The translations under genes were made by a program, and so were the position numbers. From NCBI GenBank assembly GCA_002928875.1, contig PERO01000003.1, forward strand, positions 124,001-188,000: a stretch of 64,000 bases of DNA, written 5' to 3'. This DNA is from Methylobacterium sp. (lineage in GTDB: Bacteria > Pseudomonadota > Alphaproteobacteria > Rhizobiales > Beijerinckiaceae). Within the stretch, counting starts at the first letter, position 1. The number at the start of each line of letters is the position of its first letter. Under the pieces are notes generated by a model that saw only the letters and a program-made list of their open reading frames with translations, had not been told where the DNA came from and made no database searches. Of the stretch, positions 9,387 to 18,562 are shown piece by piece.

Positions 9387-10688
9387 TCAATTTGCCAGCC
9401 GGAGATTCTTGAGGCCGATCGGGCCGAGATCCTGCGGCACCGGCACATCGGACCCCGCATAATTCGTGTTCAGCACGAGCGTCGGGCCATCGAAGAGTTC
9501 AAGCCGGCGCGCGAGGATAACCGTGTAATCCGAGACCTGCGCCACAGGCGCATTCGCCCCGATATAGAGCTGCCCTTCCGGCAGGTAGATCGTGCCGGTC
9601 AGGCGGATGGCGCGATTGGCAGTGATGCGGTTGGTCTGCGATGTCGGCAGGCCCGCGGCAATGTCGGCGAGGCTGTTGGAGCGGTCGCGCCAGAGCAGGA
9701 TGCCCGCCATGGGGCCGTCGCGGGGGCCGGTGAGATCGACCAGCGCATTGTCCGCGAACCGGAAATAGGAGGACGTCCCCAGAAAATACAGCCCGACATG
9801 CCGGCCGCGGATCTCGGCATCCGCCCTCACCGAAAGGTCGCCGTTCACGAAGACATAGGTGCCGGGGCTCAATTCGAGGCGCGCCGTGCCCTTCGCTTCG
9901 ATACCCCCGCAATAGGTGCCGGGACTGAGCGTGATGGTCCCGCTGGAATAGACCTTGCGCTCGCTCGTTGGGCAGGGGCCGGCCGGCGGCGGCAGCCTGT
10001 TGCGCAGCGGGTCGGTCACGGGCGGGCAATCGGTCAGGAGCGTGGTGTTCAGTGTGCTGCCGTCGTTCTGGATGCCACCGCGCGAACAGAGAAGGTCGGC
10101 GGTGATCCGCGAGGATTGCCCGAGAACGATGCCCTCGCGGGCGCGCGAATTCGCATGAATTGCGCATTGCTTTCCGGCGAGGCGGGCCTTGTTCTGCAGC
10201 TTCAGCGCCGTGTGCAGTTCATTCGTCAGCAGCAGGCAGAGCTTCGAGCTGTGCGACAGCACGGCCTTCGCCTCCCGCTCGCCGATCCAGGGTTCGGGTG
10301 TAAATCCGAGAAAGGCGTAGAGCTTCGAGAAGGTGGGCGTGATCGGCCGGGATACCCGGACGTGCACGCCGCGGTCGGCATCGAGCACTTGCGCCTTGAC
10401 CGTCCAGTCGATCGCCTTGCCCCTTTCGGAGAGGATGGCATCCACCGTCCGCTTCGCGACGACCTGCACGCGCTCGGTGGTCGGCTCGGCGATGATGAGT
10501 TCGCGGGCGGCGTTGAGGGCTGCGCTGTCGGCCGCGGAGCGCAGGGCCGCCTGCTGGCGGGCGATGGCGGCATAATCGATGGCAAGCCCGATGCCGCCGA
10601 GCATGAACGGCAGCAGAAGGGCAAAAGTGACGGCGACGCCTCCATTTCGGGCCCGCCCGAAAGTTCGCATGGCGGCCGCGGCCAGCAT
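9387..10688 (-). CDS. TadG-like Flp-pilus assembly protein (paralogue 2)
   Basis: This 433-residue protein is a paralogue of its downstream neighbour. It has the same N-terminal anchor pattern (VAVTFALLLPFMLGGIGLAIDYA, followed by RQQAALRSAADSAALNAAREL) and the same C-terminal blocks (LSPGTYCGGI, LSPGTYVFVNGDL, LTGTIYLPEGQLYIG, YTVILARRLELFDGP, LGPIGLKNLRLAN). The start at 10688 is well supported: AGGAGAGG lies just upstream. An in-frame extension to 10769 has no ribosome binding site of that quality. TadG proteins are anchored in the inner membrane with a periplasmic domain and act with the Tad secretion complex. Lies between recO and paralogue 1 on the same strand. Confidence 0.8.
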   Translation of the reverse strand: MLAAAAMRTFGRARNGGVAVTFALLLPFMLGGIGLAIDYAAIARQQAALRSAADSAALNAARELIIAEPTTERVQVVAKRTVDAILSERGKAIDWTVKAQVLDADRGVHVRVSRPITPTFSKLYAFLGFTPEPWIGEREAKAVLSHSSKLCLLLTNELHTALKLQNKARLAGKQCAIHANSRAREGIVLGQSSRITADLLCSRGGIQNDGSTLNTTLLTDCPPVTDPLRNRLPPPAGPCPTSERKVYSSGTITLSPGTYCGGIEAKGTARLELSPGTYVFVNGDLSVRADAEIRGRHVGLYFLGTSSYFRFADNALVDLTGPRDGPMAGILLWRDRSNSLADIAAGLPTSQTNRITANRAIRLTGTIYLPEGQLYIGANAPVAQVSDYTVILARRLELFDGPTLVLNTNYAGSDVPVPQDLGPIGLKNLRLAN

Positions 10689-10788
10689 TGATCCTCTCCT
10701 GGGTCGAACGCCACTATGGGGAGAAACGTCAAGAAAACGCTGAAAAAGGCCGCTCAAATTTGACCGCAATAATCACGTTACCGCGAGG

Positions 10789-11532
10789 TCAGACTGGCGC
10801 CGCGATGCCCTCGAAAAGCGCGAGAAAAGCGGCTCGGGCCGCGCTGGGCGGCATGGCGCGGGGCTCGAAGACGTGGCGCGCGAGGAAGTGGCCGCTGAGG
10901 CGAAAACCGGAAAGAAGTTCCAAGATCGACGGCGTCGCGTCGGGATGCGACGGTCCGGCAAGGAGGAACGCGGGAAGCGCCAGCAGCTTGCCGGCATAGG
11001 GTTCGCCCGCCACGCGGGAGACGGCGCGCCCGGATTTCGGCGAGACATAGATCAGATCATCGCGCGCGCCTGTCGCGGCGCATTCGGAAAGATCGACGCC
11101 GAAACCCAGTTCCCGCAGGATCATCAATTCAAAGCGCACCAGCGTTTCCGCCAGCAGGAACGGCTCGCCGAGCAGGCCGCACAGGCCATCCGCCGCCGCA
11201 TAGGCCGCCTCGTGCGGCTCGCGCTCGGGCAGGAGGCGCAGCAGGACGCCGAGATGGTTGACCGCATGCAGCGCCAGCGGCGAGGCCAGCACCTGCCCGG
11301 CGCGGGCTTCCAGCGTCTCGGCCGTGAACTGCCCGAGATGCTCCTCGAGCCTGGCGCGCCAGACCAGCGAGACCCGATTGCCCGGCTGGAGCATCGGCGC
11401 GATGCGGCTCGAACGCCCGCCCCGCACGAGGCCGAGATGCCGGCCATGCGCCTCCGTCATCACCTCGAGGATGGAATCGCGCTCGCCGTGGCGGCGCGTG
11501 GCGAGAACCAGGCCCTCGTCGCGCCATTCCAT
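10789..11532 (-). CDS. recO: DNA repair protein RecO
   Basis: The 247-residue protein matches RecO, which helps load RecA on SSB-coated single-stranded DNA in the RecFOR pathway. The N-terminal OB fold begins MEWRDEGLVLATRRHGERDSI and continues with HLGLVRGGRSSR; the helical C-terminal part has FELMILRELGFGVDLSECAATGA, a conserved RecO segment. The zinc-finger cysteines of some RecO proteins are reduced here to one or two. It starts 6 bases after the era stop, so it is almost certainly cotranscribed with era, as in many alphaproteobacteria. Confidence 0.92.
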   Translation of the reverse strand: MEWRDEGLVLATRRHGERDSILEVMTEAHGRHLGLVRGGRSSRIAPMLQPGNRVSLVWRARLEEHLGQFTAETLEARAGQVLASPLALHAVNHLGVLLRLLPEREPHEAAYAAADGLCGLLGEPFLLAETLVRFELMILRELGFGVDLSECAATGARDDLIYVSPKSGRAVSRVAGEPYAGKLLALPAFLLAGPSHPDATPSILELLSGFRLSGHFLARHVFEPRAMPPSAARAAFLALFEGIAAPV

Positions 11533-11538
11533 GGGTTT

Positions 11539-12465
11539 TCAGCCCTTCGGCTCTTTCGGGAATTCGAGGCCCATCTCGCGATAGCGTTCGGGGTCGTCGG
11601 TCCAGTTCTCGCGCACCTTCACGAACAGGAAGAGATGCACCTTGGTCTCCGCCGCTTCGCTGATTTCGGCACGCGCCGCCGAGCCGATGGCCTTGATGGT
11701 CCGGCCCTTCTCGCCGAGCATGATCTTGCGCTGGCTCTCGCGCTCCACATAGATCACCTGCTCGACGCGCACCTCGCCCTTCTTCAAAACCTTCCAGCTC
11801 TCGGTTTCCACCGTGGAGCGGTAGGGCAATTCGTCATGCAGGCGCTCGAAGATCTTCTCGCGGGTGATTTCCGCCGCAAGGAAGCGCAAGGGCGCATCGG
11901 AAATCTCGTCCTCCGGGTAGAGCCAAGGCCCCTTCGGCAGACGGCGGCCGAGATCGGCGAGGATGTCCTTCACGCCCGAGCCCGTGAGCGCGGAGATCAT
12001 GAAGGTCGCCTCGAATTTCGCCCGCTCGTTGAGGCCGGCGGCGATCGCCAGCAATTCCTCGCGGCCCACGAGATCGATCTTGTTCAGGATCAGGATCTTC
12101 GGCTGGCGGATCTCCTCGAGCCGCGCGAGCACCGCTTCCTGCGCCTCGTCCTTGTGGCGCGTCACATCCACCAGCACCGCGACGACATCGGCATCCGCCG
12201 CACCGCCCCAGGCCGAGGTGACCATCGCCGTCTCGAGCCGCCGTTTCGGCCGGAAGATGCCTGGCGTATCGACGAAGACGATCTGCGCGTCGCCCTCGAT
12301 GGCGATGCCGCGCACCTGGGTGCGGGTGGTCTGCACCTTGCGCGAGACAATCGACACCTTCGCGCCCACGAGCGCGTTCATCAGGGTCGATTTTCCGGCA
12401 TTGGGCGCGCCGATCAGCGCGACGAAGCCGCAGCGTGTTTCGGGATTTCCGGCGTCAACCGTCAC
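11539..12465 (-). CDS. era: GTPase Era
   Basis: Era is a 308-residue GTPase that binds the 3' end of 16S rRNA and helps 30S assembly. G motifs are clear: GAPNAGKST (G1), VDTPGIF (G3) and NKIDLV (G4). The C-terminal KH RNA-binding domain contains GEKGRTIKAIGSAARAEI. The start is a GTG at 12465 whose codon overlaps the rnc stop (GTGA), with GAAGGAG upstream inside rnc. A longer open frame runs upstream through rnc but has no family support. Its position between rnc and recO is the classic arrangement and implies translational coupling. Confidence 0.94.
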   Translation of the reverse strand: MTVDAGNPETRCGFVALIGAPNAGKSTLMNALVGAKVSIVSRKVQTTRTQVRGIAIEGDAQIVFVDTPGIFRPKRRLETAMVTSAWGGAADADVVAVLVDVTRHKDEAQEAVLARLEEIRQPKILILNKIDLVGREELLAIAAGLNERAKFEATFMISALTGSGVKDILADLGRRLPKGPWLYPEDEISDAPLRFLAAEITREKIFERLHDELPYRSTVETESWKVLKKGEVRVEQVIYVERESQRKIMLGEKGRTIKAIGSAARAEISEAAETKVHLFLFVKVRENWTDDPERYREMGLEFPKEPKG

Positions 12466-13211
12466 GATTCCACTCCTTCGCGCGCAAGCCAGGTTTCGGC
12501 GGCCGCGCGCTCCGCCACACGTTTCGAGGGTCCGCGGGCCGAAGCCGGCGCATAGCCATCGACCAGCACCGCCACCTCGAAGACCGGCGCATGGTCCGGG
12601 CCGGAACGCCCGACATCCTGATAACGCGGCACGGCCAACCCCTTCGCCTGCACGAATTCCTGCAGTTTCGTCTTGGGGTCCTTCGGCGCGCTCAGCGGCT
12701 CGTGCATCCGCGCTTCCCAATGGGTGCGGATCACGCGCTTCGCCGCCTCGAAACCGCCATCGCGGAACACCGCGCCGAGCACCGCCTCGCAGGCATCGCC
12801 GAGAATGGCGTCGCGCTTCCTCGCGCCCGAGCGCCGCTCGCCCTCCCCCAGCCGGAGATGATCCCCGAGACCCCAGAGGCGCGCGATCTCGGCGCAGGTT
12901 TCCTTGCGGACCAGATCAGCCAGCCGGCGCGAGAGATCGCCCTCCGGCGCCTTCGGGAAAGCCTCGAACAGCATCTCGGCGATCACCAGGCCGAGGACAC
13001 GATCGCCCAGATATTCGAGCCGCTGGTAGGATTTGCCCCCCGGCAGCGAAACGGAGACATGCGTGAGCGCCTCATCGATCAGATCCGTGTCGCGGAACGC
13101 GTAGCCGATCCGCTCCTCCAGTACCTCGCGCCCCGGCCGCGCCAAGGTCAGCGCACCTTCTGCAACAGGCGGCTCCAGCGCACGTCGGTCGGCCAGCGCC
13201 AGACCTGCCAT
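12462..13211 (-). CDS. rnc: ribonuclease III
   Basis: RNase III cuts double-stranded RNA in rRNA maturation and mRNA turnover. The 249-residue protein has the signature QRLEYLGDRVLG around residue 64 (catalytic Glu66 and Asp70) and a second acidic block GDACEAVLGAVF. A C-terminal dsRNA-binding domain starts near DPKTKLQEFVQAKG. The ATG at 13211 lies 64 bases inside lepB and has GAGGGAA upstream. A TTG at 13145, two bases after the lepB stop with AGAAGGTG ahead of it, would give a 227-residue protein closer to the usual length and is a real alternative. It overlaps era by 4 bases. Confidence 0.93.
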   Translation of the reverse strand: MAGLALADRRALEPPVAEGALTLARPGREVLEERIGYAFRDTDLIDEALTHVSVSLPGGKSYQRLEYLGDRVLGLVIAEMLFEAFPKAPEGDLSRRLADLVRKETCAEIARLWGLGDHLRLGEGERRSGARKRDAILGDACEAVLGAVFRDGGFEAAKRVIRTHWEARMHEPLSAPKDPKTKLQEFVQAKGLAVPRYQDVGRSGPDHAPVFEVAVLVDGYAPASARGPSKRVAERAAAETWLAREGVES

Positions 13212-13915
13212 GCGGGTGTTCCCTCTTCCATCGAGAAGAAGATGACCTGCGCCTTGCCGACAAAATTCTCGAACGGCACATAGCCCACGGATTGCAGGTC
13301 GCGGCTGTCGGTCGAGTTGTCGCGATTGTCGCCCATCATGAAATAATGGCCGGGCGGCACGACATATTCCACCGTATTGTCGAAATAGCCGCGATCGCCC
13401 TCGCGCTCGATCACGTGATAGCTCACGCCATTCGGCAGCGTCTCGCGGAAGCGCGGCACGCGCGCGATGCGACCGAAGGCGTCGCGATCATCCACCGTGC
13501 CATCCGCGACCTTCTGCACGGGCTGGCCGTTGATGCGCAGGCGGCCGTCGATCATCTGCACCCGGTCGCCCGGCAGGCCGATGACGCGCTTGATGTAATC
13601 GGTCTCGTTGTCCTTCGGCAGCTTGAAGACGGCGATGTCACCGCGCTGCGGCTCGCCGGCCCAGACGCGGCCCGAGAAGGGCGCCGCGGAGAACGGGAAG
13701 GAATGCCTCGAATAACCGTAGCTGTATTTCGAGACGAACAGATAATCCCCGATCAGCAAAGTGGGGATGAGCGAGCCCGAGGGAATCGAGAAAGGCTGGA
13801 ACAGCAGCGTGCGGATCACCACGGCGATCAGCAGCGCCTCCACGATCACCCGGATCGTTTCACCCCAGCCGCCGGACTGGGCTTTCGCGGGCTCACCCGG
13901 CGTCAGGTTGGACAT
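13148..13915 (-). CDS. lepB: signal peptidase I
   Basis: The 255-residue inner-membrane protease removes signal peptides from secreted proteins. One N-terminal membrane segment (VEALLIAVVIRTLLF) precedes the catalytic serine block PFSIPSGSLIPTLL, where Ser48 is the nucleophile. The usual Met after the serine is Leu here. The lysine of the Ser-Lys dyad is in ETDYIKRVIGLPGD, and the GDNRDNSTDSR block near the C-terminus is diagnostic. The start at 13915 follows family length; an in-frame upstream extension to 13978 is not supported. It lies 82 bases after acpS, and its last codons overlap the longer form of rnc. Confidence 0.93.
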   Translation of the reverse strand: MSNLTPGEPAKAQSGGWGETIRVIVEALLIAVVIRTLLFQPFSIPSGSLIPTLLIGDYLFVSKYSYGYSRHSFPFSAAPFSGRVWAGEPQRGDIAVFKLPKDNETDYIKRVIGLPGDRVQMIDGRLRINGQPVQKVADGTVDDRDAFGRIARVPRFRETLPNGVSYHVIEREGDRGYFDNTVEYVVPPGHYFMMGDNRDNSTDSRDLQSVGYVPFENFVGKAQVIFFSMEEGTPAWQVWRWPTDVRWSRLLQKVR

Positions 13916-13997
13916 GCTGCATTTCCTCGGGGAATTCTTTCGTGGAGGGGATATACAGGCGGGCTTCTGCGAGGGCAATGCGGCGACAGGGCGGCGT

Positions 13998-14402
13998 TCA
14001 TCCGCCCTGCGGCAGCGCTTCGATCACCACGACAGCCAGCGCATAGGGGTCGTCATCGGTGATGGTGAGGTGGATGACGGCCTTGTGGCCCGGTGGGGTC
14101 AGCGCGTGGAGCCGCTCGGCGGCCTTGCCCGCGAGCACCATGGTCGGCCGGCCCGAAGGCTCGTTCACCACGCCCATGTCGCGCCAGGCGATGCCCATGC
14201 GAAGCCCGGTGCCGAGCGCCTTCGACATCGCCTCCTTCGCGGCGAAGCGCTTGGCATAGCTCGCGACGCGCCCGGCCCGGCGCTCGGAGCGGTTGCGCTC
14301 GGTTTCCGTGAAGACGCGGGCGATGAAGCGTTCGCCGAAACGGTTGAGCGTCTCCTCGATGCGGTCGATGCGGCAGAGATCGGAGCCGATCCCGATGATC
14401 AT
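13998..14402 (-). CDS. acpS: holo-[acyl-carrier-protein] synthase
   Basis: AcpS moves the 4'-phosphopantetheine group from coenzyme A to the serine of acyl carrier protein, which fatty acid synthesis requires. The 134-residue protein has both family blocks: [15 protein letters not shown] at the N-terminus (Asp8 binds magnesium) and [16 protein letters not shown] with the second acidic ligand. The start ATG at 14402 overlaps the pdxJ stop codon (ATGA), and a longer reading frame upstream is the shadow of pdxJ. The pdxJ-acpS-lepB-rnc-era order is common to proteobacteria and supports the call. Confidence 0.94.
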   Translation of the reverse strand: MIIGIGSDLCRIDRIEETLNRFGERFIARVFTETERNRSERRAGRVASYAKRFAAKEAMSKALGTGLRMGIAWRDMGVVNEPSGRPTMVLAGKAAERLHALTPPGHKAVIHLTITDDDPYALAVVVIEALPQGG

Positions 14403-15151
14403 GCGCGCTGCGCCACGCCGCGATCCATCGCGGCCCGCATCTGGCGGATCGCCTCGGGCAGGCCGACGAAGATCGCCTCGCCCATCAGGAAATGCCCGAT
14501 GTTGAATTCCACGAATTCCGGCACGGTCGCGAGCTTCTCGGCCGTCTCGAAATCGAGGCCATGGCCCGCATGCATCTCGAGGCCGAGAGAGTCCCCGAAG
14601 GCCGCACCCGCTTTCAGGCGACGGAATTCCGCCTCGGCCTTCGCGGTGTCGCCCGCTTCCACCGCATGGCACCAGGTGCCGGTATGCAGTTCCACGATAT
14701 CCGCGCCGAGTTCCCTCGCCATGCGGATCGGCGCTTCATCCGGCTCGATGAAGAGCGAGAGGCGCGCGCCCGCCGCTTTCAGCATCGCGATGGCCGGCAC
14801 GAGCGCCGCGCGCTGGCCCACGACGTCGAGCCCGCCTTCGGTCGTGCGCTCCTCGCGCTTTTCCGGCACGAGGCAGCAGGCATTCGGGCGCGTGCGCGCG
14901 GCAATCGCCAGCATCTCGTCGGTCACCGCCATCTCGAAATTCAGCGGTTTCGAGATCGCCGCCTTGAGGCGCGCCATATCGGCGTCACGGATATGCCGGC
15001 GATCCTCGCGCAGATGCGCGGTGATGCCGTCCGCCCCCGCCTCGATCGCGAGCAGGGCCGCACGCACCGGATCGGGCCGCGCCCCGCCGCGCGCGTTGCG
15101 CACGGTCGCGACATGATCGATGTTCACACCCAGACGCAGCACGGCGCTCAT
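14399..15151 (-). CDS. pdxJ: pyridoxine 5'-phosphate synthase
   Basis: PdxJ condenses 1-deoxyxylulose 5-phosphate with 3-amino-2-oxopropyl phosphate to make pyridoxine 5'-phosphate, the last ring-forming step of DXP-dependent vitamin B6 synthesis. The 250-residue TIM-barrel protein begins with the diagnostic [18 protein letters not shown] and continues with [22 protein letters not shown] and [30 protein letters not shown] is near the C-terminus. The start ATG at 15151 overlaps the pyrE stop by 4 bases and its own stop overlaps acpS by 4, so all three are translationally coupled. Confidence 0.96.
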   Translation of the reverse strand: MSAVLRLGVNIDHVATVRNARGGARPDPVRAALLAIEAGADGITAHLREDRRHIRDADMARLKAAISKPLNFEMAVTDEMLAIAARTRPNACCLVPEKREERTTEGGLDVVGQRAALVPAIAMLKAAGARLSLFIEPDEAPIRMARELGADIVELHTGTWCHAVEAGDTAKAEAEFRRLKAGAAFGDSLGLEMHAGHGLDFETAEKLATVPEFVEFNIGHFLMGEAIFVGLPEAIRQMRAAMDRGVAQRA

Positions 15152-15744
15152 CCGGCCCTGGACCCCTGGATGCTGCGCGACCCCGGCTTGACCGGCGGCA
15201 GGTTCGCGAGTTCCGGCGGCAAGTCGCGCGGATCGTAATCCGGCACGACATAATCGCAGAGCGCCACGAGTGGCGCACCGACATCCGCCTTGCCGCCGGA
15301 GCGGTCGATAAGGCAGGCGACGCCGACGATCTCGCCCGGCTGGTCGCCCAGCGAGTTCAGGCATTCGCGCACCGAAAGCCCGGTCGTGACGATGTCCTCG
15401 ACCACCACCACGCGCTCGCCCGCGCGGATCTCGAAACCACGGCGGAGCTGGAACACGCCCTCCTCGCGCTCGACGAAGATCGAGCGGGCGCCCAAGGCCC
15501 GCGCGATCTCGTAACCCGGCACGATGCCGCCGATGGCCGGTGCCACCACCACATCGACCGGGCCGAAGGTCGCGGTCAGCTTCTGCGCCAGCGCGCGGCA
15601 GAGCTTCTCGGTGCGTGCGGGGCTCTCGAACACCCGGAACTTCTGGATGAAGACCGGCGAACGCCGCCCGGATGACAGGATGAAATGCCCTTCGAGCAAC
15701 GCGCCGGCAGCGCGGAATTCCGCGAGGATTTCCTCTCTCGTCAT
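15148..15744 (-). CDS. pyrE: orotate phosphoribosyltransferase
   Basis: PyrE joins orotate and PRPP to give orotidine 5'-phosphate in pyrimidine synthesis. The 198-residue protein has the PRPP-binding loop [14 protein letters not shown] and a [19 protein letters not shown] block earlier in the chain. Length is slightly below E. coli PyrE (213) but normal for alphaproteobacteria. The start ATG overlaps the stop of the upstream thioesterase gene by 4 bases, and its stop overlaps pdxJ, so it sits inside a tightly coupled string of genes. Confidence 0.95.
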   Translation of the reverse strand: MTREEILAEFRAAGALLEGHFILSSGRRSPVFIQKFRVFESPARTEKLCRALAQKLTATFGPVDVVVAPAIGGIVPGYEIARALGARSIFVEREEGVFQLRRGFEIRAGERVVVVEDIVTTGLSVRECLNSLGDQPGEIVGVACLIDRSGGKADVGAPLVALCDYVVPDYDPRDLPPELANLPPVKPGSRSIQGSRAG

Positions 15745-16223
15745 GCGGCGGGCCCCTCCTTCGGGAAGATCATGCAGGTTTCCGTGCCGTGGGCGTAGAC
15801 CTTGCCGGCGGAATCGACAAGCCGCGCATCGCTGAGCGCCAGCGTGCGGCCGCGATTGATCACCTGCGCTTCGCAGCGCAAAGGCCCGGTGCGCCCCACG
15901 AGGATGGGCCGCAGGAAGCTCACCTTCATCTCGACCGAGGTGTAGCGCTCACCGATGGCGAGCGTGGAATGCACCGCGCAGGCCAGGGCCGAATCGAGGA
16001 TCGTCGCGGTCCAGCCGCCATGCACGGTGCCTTGCGGGTTCCGGGCGTTTTCCTGCGGATCGCCCGTGAAGACGACGCGGCCGAAATCCGCCTCCGTGAT
16101 CGCGAAATTCAGCGTGTAGGCGATGGGTGGGCCCGGCAAATCGCCCGCGATCATCGCGCGGAGCGTTTCGAGGCCGGTCTGGGCGAGGTGAATATCCGGC
16201 GGAAGGACGGCAATGCGCGACAT
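15741..16223 (-). CDS. PaaI-type hotdog-fold thioesterase
   Basis: The 160-residue protein is a single hotdog domain. The diagnostic segment is [27 protein letters not shown], matching the HGG...D motif of PaaI/YbgC-like acyl-CoA thioesterases; [15 protein letters not shown] is the following core strand pair. The physiological acyl-CoA substrate is unknown. The start ATG at 16223 shares one base with the rsh stop (TGATG) and its stop overlaps pyrE by 4 bases, so it is wedged between the stringent-response and pyrimidine genes without a gap. An open frame reaching 16307 is upstream rsh sequence. Confidence 0.85.
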   Translation of the reverse strand: MSRIAVLPPDIHLAQTGLETLRAMIAGDLPGPPIAYTLNFAITEADFGRVVFTGDPQENARNPQGTVHGGWTATILDSALACAVHSTLAIGERYTSVEMKVSFLRPILVGRTGPLRCEAQVINRGRTLALSDARLVDSAGKVYAHGTETCMIFPKEGPAA

Positions 16224-18424
16224 CAGCCCACCACCCGTTCGACATTGGCAATCATCGGCTTGGCCTTGAGATCGGTTATCAGCGTGGTCAGGTGTTTGAT
16301 GTTCCACACCTCGATGTCAAACAACATCTCGCGGAAATCCTTGGTCTTCGCGCGCATCTCGATGTTGTCGATATTCGCGTCGGTCTCGGCCATCACGCGC
16401 GCCACCTCGGCGAGGCTGCCCGGCTCGTTGATCACCGAGACGATGAGCCGCGCGGGGTAGCGGCGGCGCTCGCCCTCCTCCACGTCCCAGCGCACGTCGA
16501 GCCAGCGCCAGGGCTCCTCGTCGAAGGCGGAAAGGCTCGGCGACTGGATGGGGTAGATGGTGATCCCCTCCCCTGGCGTGAGGATGCCGACGATGCGCTC
16601 GCCCGGCACCGGCCCGCCGCCCGGCGCGAATCGCACGGGGAGGTCGTCCGACAGGCCGCGGATCGGCAGGGCGCCCACGCCGCCTTCCTTGCCGGGAACC
16701 TTGAACTTCACCTCGTCGGCGCCCTGCACGCCGAACCAGCCCGCACCATTGGGGCCGGCCGGCGTCTTCGGTGTTTCCTCCTTGAAGTCGGGGAAAACCG
16801 CCTTCACGACATCGCCCGAATGCAGTTCGCCCCGCCCCACGGCGGCATAGACATCCTCGAGGCTGGGCCTTGCGAGGCGCGGCACGACGGAAGCGAGCTT
16901 CTCCTCGGTCTGCGGCTTGCCCATGCGTTCGAAGGCGCGCTCGATGATGCGGCGGCCGAGCCCGGCGAATTGCTTGCGCACCGCCTCCCGCGTGGCGCGG
17001 CGGATGGAGGAGCGCGCCTTGCCGGTGACAACGAGGCTCTCCCAGGCCGGTGGCGGCACCTGCGCTTCCGAGGTGAGGATTTCCACCTCGTCGCCGTTGC
17101 GCAATTCGGTCGTCAGCGGCGCATTGCGCCCGTTGATGCGGCAGCCGACCGCGTGATTGCCGACATCGGTATGCACCGCATAGGCAAAATCGATCGGGGT
17201 GGCGCTGCGCGGCAGCGTGATGAGCAGGCCCTTCGGCGTGAAGCAGAAGACCTGATCGTGGAAGAGTTCGAGCTTCGTATGTTCGAGAAATTCTTCCGGG
17301 TTATCGCCCTCGGCCAGGGTCTCGATCGTGCGCCGCAGCCATTTATAGGCGCGCGCCTCCTTGCCCAGCACGGCATCGCGCTCGGCGACGGTCTGGTCCT
17401 TGTAGAGGGCATGCGCGGCAATACCGTATTCGGCGATCTCGTCCATCGCGTGGGTGCGGATCTGCAATTCGACGCGCTGGTGCTTCGGGCCGACGACGGT
17501 GGTGTGGATCGAGCGGTAATCGTTCTGCTTCGGGGTCGAGATGTAATCCTTGAAGCGCCCCGGCACGAAGGGCCAGGCGTTGTGGACGATGCCCAGCACC
17601 CGGTAGCAATCGGGAATGTTGTTCACCATCACCCGGAAGCCGAGAATATCCGGCAATTGCTCGAAGGAGACGCTCTTGCGCTCCATCTTCCGCCAGATGG
17701 AATAGGGCCGCTTCTCGCGCCCCTTCACCTCGCCGGGAATGCCGTTCGCGACGAGCTTCTCGCGCAAATCGTTCTCGATGAAGGTGATGATCGGACCGGA
17801 CCGGGCGCGGAAGGCATCGAGCCGCTGCATCACCATCGCGGCGGCATCGGGCATGAGCACGTGGAAGCAGATATCCTCCAGTTCCTCGCGCATCTCCTGC
17901 ATGCCGATGCGGCCGGCGAGGGGCGCGTAGATCTCGAGCGTTTCCTCCGCGATGCGGGCGCGCTTGTCGGGCGGCACGTAATGCAGGGTGCGCATGTTGT
18001 GCAGGCGATCCGCGAGCTTCACCAGCAGCACGCGCGCATCCTCGGCGACTGCGAGCAGCATCTTGCGCAGGTTTTCGGCCTGCGCGGCCTTCTTGGAGAC
18101 GAGATCAAGCTTCTTGATCTTCGTCAGCCCCTCCACCAGCGTCGCGATATCGGTGCCGAAGCGGCTCTCGATATCGGTGCGGGTGGTCTCGGTATCCTCG
18201 ATCGTGTCGTGCAGCATCGCGGCGGCGATGGTCTCGTCATCGACACGCAACTCGGTGAGAATCGCCGCGACCTCGAGGGGATGCGAGAAATAGGGGTCGC
18301 CCGAAGCGCGCTTCTGCGTGCCGTGCGCCTTCATCGCGTAGACATAGGCCCGGTTCAGCAGGTCCTCATCCGCGCGTGGATTGTACCGCTTGACCCGCTC
18401 GACAAGTTCGTATTGCCGCATCAT
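16223..18424 (-). CDS. rsh: bifunctional (p)ppGpp synthetase/hydrolase (Rel/SpoT homologue)
   Basis: The 733-residue protein is the single long Rsh enzyme typical of alphaproteobacteria, which makes and degrades (p)ppGpp. Order of domains: N-terminal HD hydrolase (FSHPLEVAAILTEL, AAAMLHDTIEDTETT), synthetase domain (PDILGFRVMVNNIPDCY, KQNDYRSIHTTVVGP, VELQIRTHAMDEIAEYGIA), TGS domain (FTPKGLLITLPRSATPIDFAYA), and a C-terminal ACT domain (RLIVSVINEPGSLAEVARV). HD residues and the synthetase core both look intact, so both activities are expected. It begins 138 bases downstream of rpoZ, beyond the rpoZ terminator, so it probably has its own promoter. Its stop overlaps the thioesterase start. Confidence 0.94.
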   Translation of the reverse strand: MMRQYELVERVKRYNPRADEDLLNRAYVYAMKAHGTQKRASGDPYFSHPLEVAAILTELRVDDETIAAAMLHDTIEDTETTRTDIESRFGTDIATLVEGLTKIKKLDLVSKKAAQAENLRKMLLAVAEDARVLLVKLADRLHNMRTLHYVPPDKRARIAEETLEIYAPLAGRIGMQEMREELEDICFHVLMPDAAAMVMQRLDAFRARSGPIITFIENDLREKLVANGIPGEVKGREKRPYSIWRKMERKSVSFEQLPDILGFRVMVNNIPDCYRVLGIVHNAWPFVPGRFKDYISTPKQNDYRSIHTTVVGPKHQRVELQIRTHAMDEIAEYGIAAHALYKDQTVAERDAVLGKEARAYKWLRRTIETLAEGDNPEEFLEHTKLELFHDQVFCFTPKGLLITLPRSATPIDFAYAVHTDVGNHAVGCRINGRNAPLTTELRNGDEVEILTSEAQVPPPAWESLVVTGKARSSIRRATREAVRKQFAGLGRRIIERAFERMGKPQTEEKLASVVPRLARPSLEDVYAAVGRGELHSGDVVKAVFPDFKEETPKTPAGPNGAGWFGVQGADEVKFKVPGKEGGVGALPIRGLSDDLPVRFAPGGGPVPGERIVGILTPGEGITIYPIQSPSLSAFDEEPWRWLDVRWDVEEGERRRYPARLIVSVINEPGSLAEVARVMAETDANIDNIEMRAKTKDFREMLFDIEVWNIKHLTTLITDLKAKPMIANVERVVG

Positions 18425-18483
18425 GGCCGGCTGCTTGTCCGTCCTTCATGCCGCGACGGGGCGCGTGGGGCATGCTGAGAATC

Positions 18484-18513
18484 AAAAAGGGCGGCACGCA
18501 ATGTGCCGCCCTT
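18484..18513 (-). terminator. rho-independent terminator of rpoZ
   Basis: A perfect 11-base stem (AAGGGCGGCAC paired with GTGCCGCCCTT, arms 18487-18497 and 18503-18513) with a 5-base loop. On the minus strand it is followed by a run of five T. It lies 50 bases after the rpoZ stop and separates rpoZ from rsh. Confidence 0.85.
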
Positions 18514-18562
18514 GGAAGTATGGCAACGGGACCAGACCCGCGCAACGGCGAAGTGACGGAAA

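Noticed and set aside
16127-18478. A 783-codon open frame on the plus strand opposite rsh
   Set aside because: It mirrors rsh codons in high-GC DNA, is full of His/Arg/Ala runs, has no domain and no ribosome binding site.
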